DNA from: Candidatus Glassbacteria bacterium RIFCSPLOWO2_12_FULL_58_11
GTDB lineage: Bacteria > Gemmatimonadota > Glassbacteria > GWA2-58-10
Direction: 5' to 3'
Length of the DNA: 18,964 bases
Assembly (NCBI GenBank): GCA_001780825.1
Contig: MFIX01000239.1
Location: 2,209-21,172 of the forward strand
The position numbers and the translations under genes were made by a program. This document shows, piece after piece, positions 15,434 to 18,964 of the stretch. The notes beneath the pieces are model-generated. The model was not told where the DNA came from. It was given only the letters and a program-made list of their open reading frames with translations, and did not search any database. Numbering within the stretch: the stretch's first letter is position 1; each line of letters opens with the position of its first letter.

Positions 15434-15578
15434 TTTTTCCCGGTGCGATATTTTATTTGATTTGCTGTTCGGCAAAATTTTCCGCTTACCCCGCTTTTTC
15501 CAGCCGAATGAAAATCCTGAATCCCGTCTGAACCCTTGAACTGCCTGTAATTCGGCCATCCTGAGCCGGTCTCCCCCG
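15434..15578 (+). other. Upstream region of the third sigma-54 promoter
   Basis: This gap holds a weak terminator-like stem TTTGC/GCAAA (15461-15476) followed by ATTTT, possibly the end of the HDOD transcript. An inverted 7-mer pair, GCCGAAT (15503-15509) and ATTCGGC (15550-15556), stands 30 to 90 nt ahead of the promoter, where a sigma-54 activator could bind. Both readings are tentative and the 7-mer pair could be chance. Confidence 0.3.
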
Positions 15579-15594
15579 TGGCACGACTATTGCT
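15579..15594 (+). promoter_or_regulatory. Sigma-54 (-24/-12) promoter, exact consensus
   Basis: TGGCACGACTATTGCT matches TGGCACGnnnnTTGCW at every defined base, with the correct GG-to-GC gap of 10 nt. Transcription is expected near 15605, about 90 nt before the start codon at 15695. The site is in an otherwise gene-free gap in the right orientation. It needs RpoN and a bacterial enhancer-binding protein, such as an FlrC/FlgR-type flagellar activator, neither of which is encoded in the window. Confidence 0.85.
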
Positions 15595-15694
15595 CAACTC
15601 ATCCCCCAGATAAGGCCGGGAAGCACCGGAAACCGGCGCTCCCGCCGCAACTATCCGTAATTTGAGCCTGCTTGAACCAGTTGGGGTAACTGCC

Positions 15695-17860
15695 ATGAAG
15701 AAGATATATGGTCTGACGGCGCTCCTGATTCCGCTCTGCCTGCTCGCTTTCCGCGGGGGCCGGGCCGCCGAGATTACCGATCTGAAGGTATTCAGCGATA
15801 AGGACTATGTCCGGATCGCGGTCAGTCTCGATGTGCCGGTGGTGACCTCGGTGGAAACCAAAGCCGCGGATAACCTGGTTTTCGTGCACTTCGAGGGCAC
15901 CGGGATCGATAAGCTGGGGACGCAGTCATTTTTATATGAAAACAATCCGCATCTCGAATCGGTCAGCTTTCTGCCGCTGGGCAACGGCTCGACAGTCGCC
16001 CGTTTCAAGGCCCGCCACCCCTTCCGGGTGCGGACTTACGACACCAGGTACCCCCAGCGCTTCATTCTCGAGCTGACCCAATCCGAGGCCGAGGCGGAAA
16101 AGGGGAATGCGCCCCGCGGCGTGGAATCCGGCTATTACAGCCGGGGCGTTGACAATATCAGAAAAGGCAGCTACGATGCGGCCCTGATATCTTTGCGCAG
16201 CGCTATCCGGGCCGGCCAGAATGTGCCCGAAAGCTACTTCCAGTCCGGTCTGATCCGCTACCGCCTTAACCAGCTGGACAAGGCCCTGATCAATTTTTCA
16301 CGCGCCGAGGGCAGCGCCGAGTATGGCGCCGATGCGCTGCTGCTGCAGAGCTGGATCCACTACCGCAACAGCGATTCCCCGCGGCTGGCCGCCTGCTGGC
16401 GCAAGTTCGCCGCCCGCGTACCGGAAGAGTCGCGCCGGGAGCAAGTCGCCGCCGGCCGTCCGGAAGTGGACTACCGCGCCCTGGTCGAAGCAGTTAATAC
16501 TGCCGATAAAGTCACGGAAGCGGATGCCGGGCCAGAGGCGCCGGTTCTACAGGTTCTCTCGATCATGGATCAGCCGCAGGCTTCCGCGGCAGTTCAGCCC
16601 GGCGATTCGGCGGCCGTCCTTTTTCAGGCCGGACTCCAGGCCAAGGACAACGGCGACCTCAAAGAGGCCGCCAGGCTGCTCGAAAAGGCGATCACTTTCG
16701 ATAAGCAATATTCCCAAGCCAATTTCGAGCTCGGGGTAGTCTATAAAGCTCTGGGCCAGACGCGGCAGTCCGCCGAATATTTTGAAAAGTCGCTGGCCCT
16801 CCATTCAGGAATCGCCGCCAATGAGCCTGCGGAGGTGGAGGGAGAGCCGGATCCGGGAGAGCCGGACTATCCGGCAGCCTCGGCCACGGCACCGGAGGCG
16901 TCCGCCTTATCGCTGGCGGAAGTACCCGGCGGGGCGCAGCTCGAAGCCAGTCCGGCGGGAGAGCCGAGTCCTGCCGCCGCCGCTGTTGAAAAAACCGGAC
17001 CGGCGACTGCCGCTGTGTCCGCGGCGGAAAAAGTCCTTCAGACTCCCGCTCCGGCGGTCCGGACCGGCTGGGCCGGGAGATTGGACTCCTTTCTGAATGT
17101 ATTGCGCGGATTGGCGGCGGACGTAGTGCAATTGCCGAATGTGGAGCTTTTGCGGAGCCAGGTGAAGACACTAACTATAATCATGGGCATCCTTTTTATT
17201 ATGACTCTGCTGGGCGGCAGGCTGATGCGCTACAGATTGGTCAGGCCCGGTGGTCCGGTACTCGCCGTGGCCGGCGCTTCGAGTGCGTTTCAGCCGCCCT
17301 CTTCGATGAACAGGATAAGCGCTCCGGTCCGGGCCACCCCGGCCAAGAAGTTTGAGGTCGGGCAGGTGCTGGCCCGGGAGCTGGCCGCCAAGCGCAAGGC
17401 AATCGAGCCGGTTGCCCAGGGCGAGCCCGCCGGCCTGGCCCTGCACCTCCAGCCTGTCGGCAACCGCGGCATGTACGGCGCGGATATTGCCCGCCGGATC
17501 AAGCAGGAGCTTTCCCAGGAAAGGCCCCAGGTGTTGGCGGACAATTCGGCGGCCACCATGTTCCGGAACCAGCATGATGACCTGCAAACCCGCCTGATCC
17601 GCCAACTGCGCAGCAAGAACTGGACGGTCAGCGATATCGCCCAGGAGATGAACCTTTCGCGCGAGGAAATCAAGTGGGCCCTCGCCGGAAACCCGGGCCA
17701 GGTGGAGCCGGAGGACCGCGCGCCGCAGGCCGCGCGGAAAACGGATGAAAGCTACGGCCAGTTGCGCTCGTTGATCAGTCAGCGGCCGGTGGACAGTCAG
17801 CCGAAAGGCCGGTCCGATATCGACCGGGAAATCGACCTGGAACTAGAAATCAATGTCTGA
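15695..17860 (+). CDS. Exported AMIN-like/TPR protein with one late membrane helix and HTH-like tail; possible motility or cell-pole protein
   Basis: I cannot name this 721-residue protein. It begins with a signal peptide (MKKIYGLTALLIPLCLLAF, likely cut near residue 24). Residues 27-130 look like an AMIN domain (ITDLKVFSDKDYVRIAVSL, RYPQRFILEL), a fold that binds peptidoglycan or secretin partners. TPR-like repeats follow at about 144-250 and 306-372 (DNGDLKEAARLLEKAITFD, NFELGVVYKALGQT). An Ala/Pro/Glu-rich linker (about 375-470) leads to one membrane helix at 490-511 (TLTIIMGILFIMTLLGG). The cytoplasmic tail has an HTH-like segment near 640-660 (NWTVSDIAQEMNLSREEI) and an acidic end. ATG 15695 has GGGG eight bases upstream. 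The layout recalls FimV/HubP polar landmark proteins (periplasmic wall-binding part, one helix, cytoplasmic tail) without shared domains; that is inference. The exact sigma-54 promoter ties it to the flagellar genes. Confidence 0.85.
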   Translation: MKKIYGLTALLIPLCLLAFRGGRAAEITDLKVFSDKDYVRIAVSLDVPVVTSVETKAADNLVFVHFEGTGIDKLGTQSFLYENNPHLESVSFLPLGNGSTVARFKARHPFRVRTYDTRYPQRFILELTQSEAEAEKGNAPRGVESGYYSRGVDNIRKGSYDAALISLRSAIRAGQNVPESYFQSGLIRYRLNQLDKALINFSRAEGSAEYGADALLLQSWIHYRNSDSPRLAACWRKFAARVPEESRREQVAAGRPEVDYRALVEAVNTADKVTEADAGPEAPVLQVLSIMDQPQASAAVQPGDSAAVLFQAGLQAKDNGDLKEAARLLEKAITFDKQYSQANFELGVVYKALGQTRQSAEYFEKSLALHSGIAANEPAEVEGEPDPGEPDYPAASATAPEASALSLAEVPGGAQLEASPAGEPSPAAAAVEKTGPATAAVSAAEKVLQTPAPAVRTGWAGRLDSFLNVLRGLAADVVQLPNVELLRSQVKTLTIIMGILFIMTLLGGRLMRYRLVRPGGPVLAVAGASSAFQPPSSMNRISAPVRATPAKKFEVGQVLARELAAKRKAIEPVAQGEPAGLALHLQPVGNRGMYGADIARRIKQELSQERPQVLADNSAATMFRNQHDDLQTRLIRQLRSKNWTVSDIAQEMNLSREEIKWALAGNPGQVEPEDRAPQAARKTDESYGQLRSLISQRPVDSQPKGRSDIDREIDLELEINV

Positions 17861-18758
17861 AAAGACGATAAAAATATCGAATGTTCCGGCCGCTGAATGT
17901 GGCTGCAGCCGTAACGCCGGTCAAGCCCGGAATCCGGCCGGTCTCTGGAGCCGCAGCGTAAGCCTCCCCGGAATGATTATAGAGTCGCTCCTGGCTGTCG
18001 CGCTGCTGCTTTGCGCCGCGCGAGGCCTGGAAGCTCAGGACCCGCCGGCCAGGCTGGACCCGCCCACGAAAGCGACCTTGTCCCTGGAACAACTGATTTA
18101 TCCGCCATCCAGCCTGTGCCTCCTCGAGGCCCGGGGTGCGGCGATCGAGTATCCTTTCCAGGCCGATTATTTCCGCAAAGACCTGCTGGCATACCTGCGC
18201 TCGGCCGATTACCTGACCGTCAAAACCGAGGAGGAGGTCAGCCCGATCATCTCCCGCAACCGGCTTCAGGTACCCGAGACCTACGAACAGAAAACTCTGG
18301 CACGGATCTGCCAGGTCACGGACTGCGAATACCTGGCCTATCTGCGACTGATCGCTTTTGAAAAGGATCTGCATGATGGCTTTACAATTCCGGTCCTGTT
18401 GCATCGCAACAAGGTCACTTTTTCCGCGGAGCTGGATGTCGCTATTGTGGACGGCAAGACCGGATCGCTCCACTATTCGGATAAAGTCATCGGCCGCGGC
18501 AGCGCCAGACGGGGGCTCCAGTTATATCCGGTAACCGAGGACCCGGCCCTGCACCTGAATTTCCAGGAAAAAGAAACCCTGGCCCGGATGTGTATGCAGA
18601 ACCTGGCCCGCCGCACTTTCGAGGCAGTTCTGGCCGGCATCCACAAGACCCTGGGCGACAAGTTTATCTGCTATTGGGGCAGCGAGGTGCATATCATTTC
18701 CGAAAAGACGGGACTGTGCCCGATCTGCGGCTCGCGGCTGGTGAAAATCAAGCGCTGA
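17853..18758 (+). CDS. Exported or membrane-anchored protein with C-terminal CPICG motif, unknown function
   Basis: This 301-residue protein is not one I recognise. Its ATG (17853) overlaps the previous stop, so the two are co-translated. A hydrophobic segment at about 41-56 (MIIESLLAVALLLCAARG) ends in LEAQD, so it is either a signal anchor after a 40-residue cytoplasmic start or a signal peptide beginning at the internal ATG 17973. The middle part (LARICQVTDCEYLAYLRLIAF; AELDVAIVDGKTGSLHYSDKV) has the alternating strand pattern seen in CsgG/LpoB/FlgT-like envelope proteins, which build a value such as 'variable from genus X reports strand plus tG turn'; this is weak resemblance only. The end, TGLCPICGSRLVKIKR, looks like half a zinc ribbon, with FICYW 20 residues earlier. 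Cysteines elsewhere are frequent for an exported protein. Confidence 0.78.
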   Translation: MSEKTIKISNVPAAECGCSRNAGQARNPAGLWSRSVSLPGMIIESLLAVALLLCAARGLEAQDPPARLDPPTKATLSLEQLIYPPSSLCLLEARGAAIEYPFQADYFRKDLLAYLRSADYLTVKTEEEVSPIISRNRLQVPETYEQKTLARICQVTDCEYLAYLRLIAFEKDLHDGFTIPVLLHRNKVTFSAELDVAIVDGKTGSLHYSDKVIGRGSARRGLQLYPVTEDPALHLNFQEKETLARMCMQNLARRTFEAVLAGIHKTLGDKFICYWGSEVHIISEKTGLCPICGSRLVKIKR

Positions 18759-18864
18759 GACCGGCCCAGTCCGGCGACCGCGGGGAACTTTTTCCGCCGT
18801 GCGGGCCGGGTAACAAAAGGCCGCTCTGCAATTCCGGACGAAGCGGATAAAAAGAAAATGCCAA

Positions 18865-18896
18865 AAGGGCGGTTAAACAATCGCCCTTGTTTTTTT
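18865..18896 (+). terminator. Strong rho-independent terminator after the two-gene unit
   Basis: AAGGGCG (18865-18871) pairs with CGCCCTT (18882-18888) around a loop of 10 nt and is followed by GTTTTTTT (18889-18896). It lies about 105 nt after the stop codon of the 301-residue protein gene and closes the unit that starts at the exact sigma-54 promoter. The remaining sequence to 18964 shows no gene I can support. Confidence 0.85.
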
Positions 18897-18964
18897 GCGC
18901 AGTCAAAGCCGTTTTCCTTCCTGTTCAGGCCTCCGGGCGGTGAAGTTTTGTATATAGTTTTCAC

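Noticed and set aside
18671..18964. Minus-strand open frame at the right edge
   Set aside because: It runs through the strong plus-strand terminator and the end of the preceding gene; the peptide has no recognisable feature.

Overview
The window looks like a GC-rich chromosome segment from a flagellated Gram-negative-type bacterium that uses sigma-54 for flagellar genes. It carries FlhF, sigma-28 and sigma-54 -24/-12 promoters, an Aquifex-type aconitase, a Thermotoga-type DAHP synthase, and corrinoid-protein genes of the kind found in anaerobic one-carbon metabolism. I could not assign a phylum. The mix fits deltaproteobacteria-like or uncultivated FCB-type lineages. No rRNA, tRNA, CRISPR array, transposase or phage gene is visible.

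Left part (1-5810, all minus strand) is metabolism. In transcription order it holds an aconitase (5810-3879), an aspartase/fumarase-family lyase 9 nt behind it (3869-2469), a type I DAHP synthase with its own promoter (2196-1207), a methyltransferase-type corrinoid protein (1005-364), and the first 63 codons of a 2Fe-2S ferredoxin-domain protein of the corrinoid-reactivating (RACo/DUF4445) type, cut off by the window edge. The intergenic gaps contain several palindromes: two hairpins with a shared GGGCGG/CCGCCC outer stem behind the lyase gene, and a hairpin plus T9 at the DAHP synthase start.

Right part (6138-18896, all plus strand) is motility. A divergent intergenic region of about 390 nt ends in a good sigma-54 promoter candidate. 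Next comes the flagellar export-gate cluster fliP-fliQ-fliR-flhB-flhA-flhF, a small two-helix membrane protein in the slot where flhG often sits, and fliA (sigma-28). A second sigma-54 candidate (13985-14000) precedes a 98-residue disordered protein and an HDOD-domain protein. A third, exact sigma-54 consensus (15579-15594) drives a two-gene unit that ends at a strong intrinsic terminator (18865-18896).

That last unit is the most interesting part. It encodes a 721-residue exported protein with an AMIN-like domain, TPR repeats, one late membrane segment and an HTH-like C-terminal segment. Overlapping it is a gene for an exported or membrane-anchored 301-residue protein ending in a CPICG zinc-ribbon-like motif. 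I recognise neither as a named flagellar protein. Their sigma-54 promoter and position behind flhF/fliA suggest a motility or cell-pole function. Two conserved positions deviate from family norms in the flagellar genes: FlhB has NPIH instead of NPTH, and FlhF has DTAGG instead of DTAGR.
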